A stretch of DNA of 33,640 bases from Bacteroidaceae bacterium (GTDB lineage: Bacteria; Bacteroidota; Bacteroidia; Bacteroidales; Bacteroidaceae): contig CAADWS010000200.1 in assembly GCA_900752815.1 (NCBI GenBank), positions 1 to 33,640 of the forward strand, written 5' to 3'. Below the pieces are notes generated by a model. It had not been told where the DNA came from. It ran no database searches and saw only the letters and a list, made by a program, of their open reading frames with translations. Position numbers and translations under genes: made by a program. The number at the start of each line of letters is the position of its first letter. Position 1 is the first letter of the stretch. Of the stretch, positions 25,573 through 33,093 are shown in pieces.

Positions 25573-26583
25573 ATGAACGTTGCAATTGTTGGCGCCAGCG
25601 GCGCCGTAGGCCAAGAATTCCTGCGTGTACTGGCCGAGCGCGATTTCCCCATTGACAACCTCCTCCTTTTCGGTTCCGCCCGCAGCGCCGGCACCCGCTA
25701 CAGCTTCAAGGGCAAGGAATACACCGTACAGCTGCTTGAGCATGGCGACGCCTTCAAGGATGTTGACATCGCCTTTACCTCAGCCGGCGCAGGCATCTCC
25801 AAGGAATTCGCCGAAGACATCACCCGCTACGGCGCTGTCATGATTGACAACTCGTCTGCCTTCCGCATGGACGAGGATGTGCCCCTCGTTGTGCCCGAAT
25901 GCAATGCTGAAGACGCGCTCAACCGTCCCCGCGGCATCATTGCCAACCCCAACTGCACCACCATCATGATGGTAGTGGCCCTCAAGGTGCTTGAAAACCT
26001 GAGCCACATCCGCCGTGTGCACGTCAGCTCCTATCAGGCTGCCAGCGGCGCCGGACAGGCTGCCATGGACGAACTGCACGAACAGTACCGCCAGATTATT
26101 GCCGGCGAAGAGGTGAAAGTGGAAAAATTCGCCTATCAGCTGGCTTACAATGTCATTCCGCAAATCGACGTATTCCAGGACAACGGATATACCAAGGAGG
26201 AAATGAAGATGTACAACGAAACCCGCAAAATCATGCACAGCGACATCGTGACCAGTGCCACCTGCGTGCGCGTCCCTTCCCTCCGTTCCCACTCCGAAAG
26301 CATCTGGATTGAAACCGAGCGCCCCATCTCCGTGGAAGAAGCCCGCGAAGCCATCAGCAACGGCGAAGGACTCACACTGATGGACAATCCCGAAAAGAAG
26401 GAATATCCCATGCCGCTCTTCCTCGCCGGCAAGGACGACGTTTACGTGGGCCGCATCCGCAAAGACCTGGCCAACCCCAACGGCCTGACCTTCTGGCTCG
26501 TCAGCGACCAGATTCGAAAAGGCGCAGCCCTCAATGCCGTGCAGATTGCCGAATACCTCGTGCGCGTCGGCAACGTGAAATAA
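25573..26583 (+). CDS. asd: Aspartate-semialdehyde dehydrogenase
   Basis: The 336-residue enzyme reduces beta-aspartyl phosphate to aspartate semialdehyde with NADPH, the branch point to lysine, diaminopimelate, threonine and methionine. The N-terminal [14 protein letters not shown] is the NADP-binding loop, [11 protein letters not shown] follows, and catalytic Cys128 sits in [25 protein letters not shown] contacts substrate, and the active-site His is in [13 protein letters not shown]. Length and motif order are those of the bacterial enzyme. ATG 25573 gives the exact family N-terminus; upstream in-frame sequence belongs to the leader. tsaE begins 54 bases downstream on the same strand, so the two may be cotranscribed. 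Confidence 0.97.
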   Translation: MNVAIVGASGAVGQEFLRVLAERDFPIDNLLLFGSARSAGTRYSFKGKEYTVQLLEHGDAFKDVDIAFTSAGAGISKEFAEDITRYGAVMIDNSSAFRMDEDVPLVVPECNAEDALNRPRGIIANPNCTTIMMVVALKVLENLSHIRRVHVSSYQAASGAGQAAMDELHEQYRQIIAGEEVKVEKFAYQLAYNVIPQIDVFQDNGYTKEEMKMYNETRKIMHSDIVTSATCVRVPSLRSHSESIWIETERPISVEEAREAISNGEGLTLMDNPEKKEYPMPLFLAGKDDVYVGRIRKDLANPNGLTFWLVSDQIRKGAALNAVQIAEYLVRVGNVK

Positions 26584-26637
26584 ACCGGACCCGCATCGCT
26601 GCGGTCTGCCACATCACCCCTCCAACACCGATTGATT

Positions 26638-27054
26638 ATGGACATTTACATCCGAAGCCTGGAAGACATCCACAGCGCCGCCCGCCGCTTCATCGAAGCC
26701 ATTGACGGACGCACCGTATTCGCCTTCTCCGGGAAAATGGGAGCAGGAAAAACCACTTTCATCAAAGCCGTCTGTGAAGAACTGGACGTCAATGATGTAG
26801 TCAATTCCCCCACATTCGCCATCGTCAACGAATATTTTTCGGAACAGCTCAGTGCCCCGGTCTATCACTTTGACTTCTATCGCATCAAAAAGCTGGCCGA
26901 AGCCTACGACATGGGGGCAGAGGATTATTTCTACTCAGGAAACCTCTGCTTCATTGAATGGCCCGAACTGGTGGAGGAGATTCTCCCGGAAGACACAGTA
27001 AACGTCAACATCGAAGAAATGCCGGACGGAAGCCGACGCATACGATTCGACTGA
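26638..27054 (+). CDS. tsaE: tRNA t6A biosynthesis ATPase TsaE
   Basis: The 138-residue P-loop ATPase supports the TsaB-TsaD complex in making threonylcarbamoyladenosine at tRNA position 37. Walker [11 protein letters not shown] (residues 32-41), [11 protein letters not shown] (switch region) and YHFDFYRI are the family signatures, with IEWPELVEE near the end. ATG 26638 is chosen over an upstream TTG. The gene follows asd by 54 bases and is followed by a hairpin at 27117-27161. Confidence 0.96.
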   Translation: MDIYIRSLEDIHSAARRFIEAIDGRTVFAFSGKMGAGKTTFIKAVCEELDVNDVVNSPTFAIVNEYFSEQLSAPVYHFDFYRIKKLAEAYDMGAEDYFYSGNLCFIEWPELVEEILPEDTVNVNIEEMPDGSRRIRFD

Positions 27055-27116
27055 CATCAACTGAAAACAACCACACGGGCGGAAGTGCCGAAAGAAACTT
27101 CTCCCCGCTCACATTC

Positions 27117-27161
27117 ACCGCAGGGTGCCGGCCCAATAGCGAAAGGCCGGCATCCTGCGGT
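27117..27161 (+). terminator. Hairpin after tsaE
   Basis: A 17-bp stem (27117-27133 with 27145-27161, one G-U pair) around an 11-base loop is followed by GTTTCTTTG. It is a likely terminator for asd-tsaE. Confidence 0.7.
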
Positions 27162-27336
27162 GTTTCTTTGCAGGAAAATCCAAAACGGAAACCACATTTT
27201 TCTCTCTCCCGTTTAGGAAACTCAAGCAATTATTCCCCCTTCAGAAAGGGAACTTTTCAAGAAAAAACGCTTACAAATCTTTATATTTATTTAACAAAAG
27301 GAAATCTCTTCACAGCATCTGATTTTTCACTCCGCC

Positions 27337-27399
27337 CAACCGTAAAAACAAAAGCAGGGAGTAAAAAAACGAAAGTACCGAGAGGGAAAACAACGGCTC
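27337..27399 (-). repeat. Diverged 21-bp repeat array (locus 3)
   Basis: On the minus strand, three consecutive 21-base units run 27399-27379, 27378-27358 and 27357-27337. The middle unit starts GTACTTTCGTTTTTTTACTC and the third CTGCTTTTGTTTTTACGG, closely matching units at 18911-18931 and 1726-1746. The first unit is more diverged but keeps the TTGTTTTCCC core in phase. The array begins about 25 bases after the terminator of hairpin unit B, as locus 1 does after unit A. Confidence 0.6.
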
Positions 27400-27423
27400 C
27401 ATCTTTTTCATACTGAAAATAAT

Positions 27424-27470
27424 AAAAAAAGCCGGACGAGCAGGCTTCTCCGCTGCGTCCGGCATTTTGT
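27424..27470 (-). ncRNA. Predicted ~45-nt hairpin RNA (unit B)
   Basis: On the minus strand the predicted transcript is little more than one hairpin. The arms are GCCGGAC (27463-27457) and GTCCGGC (27437-27431), extended by one more G-C pair, with an apical part of about 17-19 nt and seven Ts (27430-27424). It has the same layout as unit A at 1614-1658. Aligned 7-bp stems differ at two pairs, each changed on both sides so that pairing is kept. No open frame is inside. Confidence 0.45.
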
Positions 27471-27474
27471 ATTA

Positions 27475-27506
27475 CAAAGATAACCCGGAATCGCCGAAAA
27501 TCCAAA
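27475..27506 (-). promoter_or_regulatory. Consensus Bacteroidetes promoter of hairpin unit B
   Basis: On the minus strand, TTTG (27506-27503) and TATCTTTG (27482-27475) are separated by 20 bases, identical in spacing to unit A. The 13 bases TATCTTTGTAATA and the TTTGGATTT around the -33 box are also the same in both units. Confidence 0.7.
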
Positions 27507-27920
27507 TTTCATTTATACATTCTTAACAATTCAGACATTTCCTGACCGTAGAAACTTAATGGGTACCCGAATAAAAAAACGCGCAGAAAAATCACAAAAA
27601 ACTTTTCGTAAATATTACAATAAGCAACACTGCCGGCCATCTGCATCCTCCCTTTTCCAATCATCCGCCGCATCCCAAGCGCCCATCCTTCCAGAATGCC
27701 GTCTATGACGGAGAAGTCGGCACATTTTCGAGCAACACACCCACCGAAAAAAAAGAAAGGAAACCCGCATTTCACAACGAGAGTTTCCCAAACAGAACTT
27801 ATATAGAGATGAAAAAACAATTTCTACTTTTTCCGTTGCAAATGTACAGAAATTAATTTGTAAAACCCGCATCTTTACTTCAAAAAAATTGTTAAATTTC
27901 TCTTTTTCCCCACTTTTTTC

Positions 27921-27938
27921 GGGGGGGGGGGGGGGGGG
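27921..27938 (+). repeat. Homopolymer tract of 18 G
   Basis: An uninterrupted G18 follows TTTTTTC, about 155 bases upstream of the predicted cargo promoter and 260 bases upstream of its ATG. Such tracts slip during replication and can phase-vary a promoter, but they are also a common place for sequencing or assembly errors. Confidence 0.9.
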
Positions 27939-28092
27939 AAGACCCAAAAGAGTTGAAAATCAAGCCAGAAAAGCATCTGTATCAGCCTATTTTACTACGT
28001 CCTATTGATACATTTTTCACTAAAGAAAAAAATACAATATACACTTTCTGAGTATTTTCGCAGAAATCAGAGAAAAAATACGGAAAAACCTT

Positions 28093-28100
28093 TATCTTTG
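28093..28100 (+). promoter_or_regulatory. -7 element of the T9SS cargo gene
   Basis: TATCTTTG matches TAnnTTTG and predicts a leader of about 93 bases. A second match, TACTTTTG at 28168-28175, lies 23 bases before the ATG and could be an alternative start. Neither has a clear -33 box. Confidence 0.5.
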
Positions 28101-28198
28101 CATAAATACAAGGCTATCATAGCTGCCTCAAGCCTGTTAACGCCCTGAGGTTTCACCTTCACAAATCTACTTTTGTATAAAATATACCTCGCTGTCCT

Positions 28199-30190
28199 AT
28201 GAGAAAAATCAACACTTGCCTTTTTTGCCTTCTGGCTGCTTTATGGTTCCAGCAGCCACTCCATGCACAGAACGGTCAGGAACTCCGTCTGCGTTTCCAA
28301 CGCACCGGAACAACTACCGAAAGCGTTAAAATAAGCATTACCGACGCACAGGGCCAACCTGTAGAAGGTGCATCGGCCAGTCTCACCTCGTCATACACCT
28401 TCCGCCCCACGGCCGGAAAAATCACGCCGGAAATTCTCTGCCCCAACGCCAATGCCAACACTTCGCCCAGCATCCGCCTGGCCTTCCAGATTTCGGGCGT
28501 TCCGGCAGGACTCACCTTCAACCAGGTGGCGCTCGACCTGCATGCACTCAACGGCAGCAGCAATTATCAGGACAGCAGCGACGGCGTAACACGGCAATAC
28601 AACATCAGCATCAACACCGGCACCAACGAGGCCGACATCAGCGGATTCGGCGGACTTCGCGACATTGATCTGGCTGCCGGCGTCAGCACTGACGGACTGA
28701 CCCACAAAATATGGAAAGTCAACTCCGACCAAACCTATACTGCCGGCGAGAACCTGCTGGTAATGATTGACATCACCAAAGGCAGTACCAACGCCGGTTG
28801 CTTTGCCGGACTCTCTGAGATACGCATCGGCATGCTCGACCCCGATACCGACCTGCCCGACCTTCAGCCCTTCCATCCCTCGGCAGCCGTAGGAAAGCCT
28901 GAATACCGCTACCACATCACCCGCCGCGACGGTGCTGCTCTCTGCCTGAAGGCCGACGGACAGCTCGCTTGGACCGAAAAGGCCAACGATGCGGCACAGA
29001 CATGGTATTTCGTCGGCACGAGCAACCGCAACGAAGGCTACCTGATAGTCAACGAAGCCACCCAGCAACCCTACAGCCTACCCGGCGAAACCGACACCCG
29101 CTGGTATGTCATCAGCAACCCCGTGGGAGCCGATTTCTACTTCCGCCCCTATGCCACCCGGGAGGACCCCTCCACCAACCTCACCATTGAGGGGGATTCG
29201 CTCGTCTGCTTCCAGCTTCAGCGCAGCGCCTTCTCGCTGGCCAATCAGATTTACGAAATGCCCTGCGGCAACCTCGGCAACTGCTACCTGACGCAGTTCA
29301 GCGTGGGCGGCAACGGCGTCAAGCCCCTCTATTATCCGCTGGCCGTCAAGGCGGGCAACAGTGTGGTGCGCCCCGATGCCTCCCGTCCTGAAAGCTGGTA
29401 CACGCTCTATACGCTCGACAAGGCCGGCGCAGCTCCCGGCCAGCAGCTCGACATCGACATGCAGCTCAACCAGCTTCCGCCTGAAGGAACGGAAGTCTAT
29501 CTTTACGCCGACTGGAACCGCGACGGCGTGTTTGAAACGCAGCAGACCATCACTCCCGGCCAGCACATGACGGCCCGCATCCAGGTGCCTGCCGATGCTG
29601 CGACGGGCAGCACCCGCCTGCGCCTGCGCCTCACCGAAAACGGCATGGCCGGTGCCGACGACGAGGTAATCGGCCAGATTTTCGACTGCATCCTCAACCT
29701 TCTCCCCGAAGTTGCGACCCCCACACTCACCGTCCTTTCCAACAGCACGGACCGCGGCACCGTCAGTCCTACGACCGACGAGGGACTCAACAAGGAGTGT
29801 GAGGTCACCGCCACCCCGCTGGGCAACGCCAGTTTCATTTGCTGGCGCGAAGGCAACAACATCGTGTCGCTCCAGCCCGTCTACCGCTTTACGCTGAGCC
29901 GGCCGACCACGCTCACGGCCTGTTTCTCGCCCAATACCGAAACCGGCACCGGAATCGGCAGCATCGGGAACGGCGAAGAATCGCAAATCAGCATCAGCAC
30001 CCACCGGCGTACGGTAAAAATCACCAGTCCCAACGCAGTCAGGGAAGTGCTTGTGTATACGCCCTCAGGAACTCTCATGGTCCGTTCGGCAAGCACCACG
30101 CTCCAGCTGACCGACTTGCCCGCCGGCAGTTACATCGTAAAAGTGCGTACCGACCAGGCCGAAGAAGCAGCCAAAATCGTTTTGAAATAA
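28199..30190 (+). CDS. Secreted multidomain protein with T9SS C-terminal sorting domain
   Basis: The 663-residue protein starts with a Sec signal peptide (MRKINTCLFCLLAALWFQQPLHAQ). Residues ~25-230 look like a beta-sandwich adhesin or carbohydrate-binding region. Residues ~235-330 (YHITRRDGAALCLKADGQLAW and TWYFVG) resemble a ricin-type or other beta-trefoil-like segment. A GEVED-type domain (LYADWNRDGVFE, about 425-500) and a repeat-like domain with TDRGTVSPTTDEG and CWREGN (about 505-580) follow. The last ~75 residues are a type A T9SS sorting domain: VREVLVYTPSGTLMVRS, LTDLPAGSYIVKVRT and a final KIVLK. Such domains route the protein through the outer membrane by T9SS and are then removed or anchored. 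No catalytic motif is seen, so an adhesin or glycan-binding role is likely. It precedes a secreted sulfatase by 82 bases. Confidence 0.85.
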   Translation: MRKINTCLFCLLAALWFQQPLHAQNGQELRLRFQRTGTTTESVKISITDAQGQPVEGASASLTSSYTFRPTAGKITPEILCPNANANTSPSIRLAFQISGVPAGLTFNQVALDLHALNGSSNYQDSSDGVTRQYNISINTGTNEADISGFGGLRDIDLAAGVSTDGLTHKIWKVNSDQTYTAGENLLVMIDITKGSTNAGCFAGLSEIRIGMLDPDTDLPDLQPFHPSAAVGKPEYRYHITRRDGAALCLKADGQLAWTEKANDAAQTWYFVGTSNRNEGYLIVNEATQQPYSLPGETDTRWYVISNPVGADFYFRPYATREDPSTNLTIEGDSLVCFQLQRSAFSLANQIYEMPCGNLGNCYLTQFSVGGNGVKPLYYPLAVKAGNSVVRPDASRPESWYTLYTLDKAGAAPGQQLDIDMQLNQLPPEGTEVYLYADWNRDGVFETQQTITPGQHMTARIQVPADAATGSTRLRLRLTENGMAGADDEVIGQIFDCILNLLPEVATPTLTVLSNSTDRGTVSPTTDEGLNKECEVTATPLGNASFICWREGNNIVSLQPVYRFTLSRPTTLTACFSPNTETGTGIGSIGNGEESQISISTHRRTVKITSPNAVREVLVYTPSGTLMVRSASTTLQLTDLPAGSYIVKVRTDQAEEAAKIVLK

Positions 30191-30272
30191 TCCATCGGGA
30201 GAAACAACGGAAAGCCCCGCGGCCGTCCCGCCCTCCCTGCCCTTCACTTGCAACAATACCTAAACAATCATC

Positions 30273-31781
30273 ATGAATAAACAGACATTACTTTGCAGTT
30301 TCGGCGCCCTTGGCGCGCTGGCTGCCGGAGCACAGGAAAAGCCCAACATCATCTACATCATGTGCGACGACATGGGCTACGGCGACCTGGCCTGCTATGG
30401 CCAGCAATACATCGCTACCCCCAACATCGACCGTATGGCTGCCGAGGGCATGCGCTTTACGCAGGCCTATGCCGGAAGCCCCGTATCGGCTCCTTCACGT
30501 GCCTCCTTCATGACCGGACAGCACACCGGACACACCCACGTGCGCGGCAACCGTGAATACTGGAACAAGTTCGGCACCGTGCAATACGGCGTGGTAAAGG
30601 AATACAAGGTGACCGGCCAGGAGCCGTATGACACCGCCCACGTCGTCATCCCGGAAATCATGAAAGACAACGGCTACACCACCGGCATGTTCGGCAAATG
30701 GGCCGGAGGATATGAAGGTTCCATATCGACGCCCGACAAGCGCGGAGTGGACGAATACTACGGCTACATCTGCCAGTTCATGGCCCATCTCTACTACCCC
30801 AACTTCATGAACGAATACAGCCGCGCAGCCGGCGACACCGCCGTGCGCCGCGTCATTCTGGAAGAGAACGTGAAGTATCCCATGTATGGTCCCGAATACA
30901 AAAAGCGACCGCAATATTCAGCCGACCTCATCCACCAGAAAGCCCTGGCCTGGCTTGACAAGCAAAGCAAGGACCAGCCTTTCTTCGGTGTCTTCACCTA
31001 CACACTGCCCCATGCCGAACTGGCGCAGCCCGAGGACTCCATCCTGCTGGCCTACCGCGGCAAATTCTGCCAGGAACGCACCTTCGGCGGCAGTGAAGGC
31101 TCACGCTACAACCCCACACAACACGGACATGCCGAATTTGCAGCCATGATTACCCGCCTTGACGCACAGGTGGGCGAAGTGCTGGCCAAACTCAAGGAAA
31201 AGGGACTCGACGAAAACACCATCGTCATCTTCACCTCCGACAACGGACCGCACGAGGAAGGCGGAGCCGACCCCAATTTCTTCAACCGCGACGGCCTGCT
31301 CAAGGGCATCAAGCGCAGCACCAACGAAGGCGGCATCCGCGTGCCCTTCATCGTACGGTGGCCGGGTAAAATCAAGGCCGGAACGGTCAACGACCACCAA
31401 CTGGCTTTCTACGACCTGATGCCCACGTTCTGCGAACTGGCGGGTATTGACAACTATGAGGAGAAATACCGCAACCCGCGCCTTGAAAACGACTACTTCG
31501 ACGGCATCTCCTTCGCGCCCACGCTTCTGGGCAAGGGCAAGCAGAAAGAGCACGACCATCTCTACTGGGAATTTCACGAGACCAACATGATTGGAGTACG
31601 CATGGGCGACTGGAAACTGGTGGTGAAGAACGGCAACTGCTCGCTCTATGACCTGAAAAACGACCCGCACGAAGACAACAATCTGGCGGCAAGCTATCCC
31701 GACGTGGTACAGAAGATGAAGGACATCATCCGGCGCGAACACGTAGAAAGTCCGCTTTTCAAAGTGACGATTCCGCAATAA
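30273..31781 (+). CDS. Secreted S1-family sulfatase (formylglycine type, Ser form)
   Basis: The 502-residue protein has a signal peptide (LCSFGALGALAAGAQ) and a full alkaline-phosphatase-fold sulfatase domain. IIYIMCDDMGYGD supplies metal ligands Asp32-Asp33. Ser72 in SAPSR, followed by ASFMTGQ, is the residue converted to formylglycine; a Ser at this position needs the anaerobic maturase anSME, expected in this group. FGKW (Lys) and FTSDNGPH (Asp, Asn, His) complete the site. HTGHTHVRGN and KRGVDEYYGYICQ resemble the S1_16 subfamily, some of which act on galactose 4-sulfate, but the assignment is tentative. It likely works in the periplasm or at the surface with the preceding cargo protein, and the GH89 and GH3 genes upstream point to a sulfated GlcNAc- or galactose-containing glycan. 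Confidence 0.93.
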   Translation: MNKQTLLCSFGALGALAAGAQEKPNIIYIMCDDMGYGDLACYGQQYIATPNIDRMAAEGMRFTQAYAGSPVSAPSRASFMTGQHTGHTHVRGNREYWNKFGTVQYGVVKEYKVTGQEPYDTAHVVIPEIMKDNGYTTGMFGKWAGGYEGSISTPDKRGVDEYYGYICQFMAHLYYPNFMNEYSRAAGDTAVRRVILEENVKYPMYGPEYKKRPQYSADLIHQKALAWLDKQSKDQPFFGVFTYTLPHAELAQPEDSILLAYRGKFCQERTFGGSEGSRYNPTQHGHAEFAAMITRLDAQVGEVLAKLKEKGLDENTIVIFTSDNGPHEEGGADPNFFNRDGLLKGIKRSTNEGGIRVPFIVRWPGKIKAGTVNDHQLAFYDLMPTFCELAGIDNYEEKYRNPRLENDYFDGISFAPTLLGKGKQKEHDHLYWEFHETNMIGVRMGDWKLVVKNGNCSLYDLKNDPHEDNNLAASYPDVVQKMKDIIRREHVESPLFKVTIPQ

Positions 31782-31834
31782 AGACCATCCGGCACAGCAA
31801 CCCCGAACAGCCCGTGCTGCGCCAGCGACACGTA

Positions 31835-31883
31835 AAAAGGCACTGCTCCGGCGCTTCTGCAGCGTCATGGCGCAGTGCCTTTT
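31835..31883. terminator. Terminator after the sulfatase
   Basis: AAAAGGCACTGC (31835-31846) pairs perfectly with GCAGTGCCTTTT (31872-31883). The 25-base interior holds a small CGCT/AGCG inner stem. The A-run and T-run flanks let it work in both directions. Confidence 0.7.
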
Positions 31884-31959
31884 CGCTTAAATGCCCCCGC
31901 AGCTTTCCGTTTTCCGGCCGTCCGGCGGATGACGGAAGCATGCCGCCCGGACCTGTAAC

Positions 31960-32010
31960 AACGTAACAGGAGGAACAAAGTCCACCAGACTTCACTCCTC
32001 CTGTTACGTT
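31960..32010. repeat. 51-base two-tier hairpin between sulfatase and nadA
   Basis: A 15-bp perfect outer stem (31960-31974 with 31996-32010) encloses a symmetric 3x3 internal loop and a 5-bp inner stem AAGTC/GACTT around CACCA. The arms contain AGGAGG and CCTCCT. There is no T-run on either side. It lies between convergent genes and may end transcripts or be an RNA element. Confidence 0.55.
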
Positions 32011-32048
32011 ATGCTGACCGATGACCGCCCGGCGGCCATCGCCATGCC

Positions 32049-33047
32049 TTAAAGGCCCAGCCGCTTTGAAATGTCGAGCATCGCACGGATGGGCTTCACG
32101 GCCTGTTCGGCGATTTCGGCAGGCACCTCTATGGCCGGCCACTCAAACTTCAGGGCATTGTATATCTTTTCCAGCGTCACCAGCCGCATGTAGTTACACT
32201 CGTTGCAGGCACAGCCAGCGTCTTCCGGCGGCACGGGAATGAAATGTTTCTGCGGCGCCTTCTTCTGCATCTCATGCAGGATACCGCTTTCCGTAACCAC
32301 CAGGAAGGTATCGGCATCGCTTTTCACGGCATAGTTGAGCAACGCTGCCGTAGAGCCCACGACGTCAGCCAGTTGGACAATGGCTCCGCGGCACTCGGGA
32401 TGCACCAGCACCTTGGCCGCCGGATACTGCTGCTTCAGCTCTATCAGTTTCTCCACCGAAAAACGCTCGTGTACATGGCAGGCACCATCCCAGAGCAACA
32501 TGTTGCGCCCCGTCACGGCATTAATATAGCCGCCCAGGTTACGGTCGGGACCGAAAATCAGGGGCTGGTCGGCAGGGAAACTTTCCACAATCTGACGTGC
32601 GTTGGTCGAAGTGACCACAACATCGGTCACCGCCTTGGTGGCAGCCGACGTATTGACATAGGATATCACCTTATGGCCGGGATGCGCCTTTACAAAACGG
32701 GCAAACGCATCGGCCGGGCAACTTTCGGCCAGAGAACAGGTGGCGTTGAGGTCGGGAATCAGCACCAGTTTGTCGGGGCAGAGAATCTTGTTGGTCTCGC
32801 CCATGAAGTGGACACCGCACATGACGATGATGTCGGCATCGGTTGCCGCCGCTTTCTGCGCAAGCGCCAGGCTGTCACCGACAAAGTCGGCAATGTCCTG
32901 CACCACGCCCTCCGTATAATAGTGTGCCATGATGACGGCATTCTTTTCCTGACACAGACGCCGGATTTCGGCTTTCAAATCCGTACCGGCAGGGATAGGT
33001 TCATCCACATATCCCTTGACTTTCCAACTTTCTTTGATTTGCGTCAT
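32049..33047 (-). CDS. nadA: Quinolinate synthase A
   Basis: The 332-residue iron-sulfur enzyme condenses iminoaspartate (from NadB) with dihydroxyacetone phosphate to make quinolinate, the first committed step to NAD. Family motifs are AHYYTEGVVQDIADFVGDSLALA near residue 40, VMCGVHFMGET (first cluster Cys), VHPECRG (second) and GCACNECNYM (third cluster Cys among several). FGPDRNLGGYI and YVNTSAATKA line the active site. The length is standard. ATG 33047 follows the EnvC-like stop by 46 bases on the same strand, so the two may be cotranscribed; nadB and nadC are not in the window. Confidence 0.97.
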   Translation of the reverse strand: MTQIKESWKVKGYVDEPIPAGTDLKAEIRRLCQEKNAVIMAHYYTEGVVQDIADFVGDSLALAQKAAATDADIIVMCGVHFMGETNKILCPDKLVLIPDLNATCSLAESCPADAFARFVKAHPGHKVISYVNTSAATKAVTDVVVTSTNARQIVESFPADQPLIFGPDRNLGGYINAVTGRNMLLWDGACHVHERFSVEKLIELKQQYPAAKVLVHPECRGAIVQLADVVGSTAALLNYAVKSDADTFLVVTESGILHEMQKKAPQKHFIPVPPEDAGCACNECNYMRLVTLEKIYNALKFEWPAIEVPAEIAEQAVKPIRAMLDISKRLGL

Positions 33048-33093
33048 GAGTATATATTTAAACTGATAGGATTTTTATTTTGCCAGCACCGGT

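Larger units (their letters stand above)
27055..28198. other. 1.1-kb A+T-rich non-coding region
   Basis: Between tsaE and the T9SS cargo gene lie the tsaE terminator, a minus-strand 21-bp repeat array, hairpin unit B, a candidate minus-strand -7 element (TACATTTG, 27846-27839), an 18-base G tract and the cargo gene promoter. Two short minus-strand frames follow the 27846-27839 element: one from TTG 27820 (103 codons) and one of about 51 codons nested in another frame. Neither has a recognisable domain and both are rich in Phe, Cys and Arg as expected of chance reading, so I do not call them genes. Confidence 0.65.

Noticed and set aside
27509..27820. Minus-strand frame of 103 codons from TTG after a TACATTTG element
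   Set aside because: It has no ribosome site, no domain, biased Phe/Cys content, and ends inside the promoter of unit B; kept only as a remark in the region entry.
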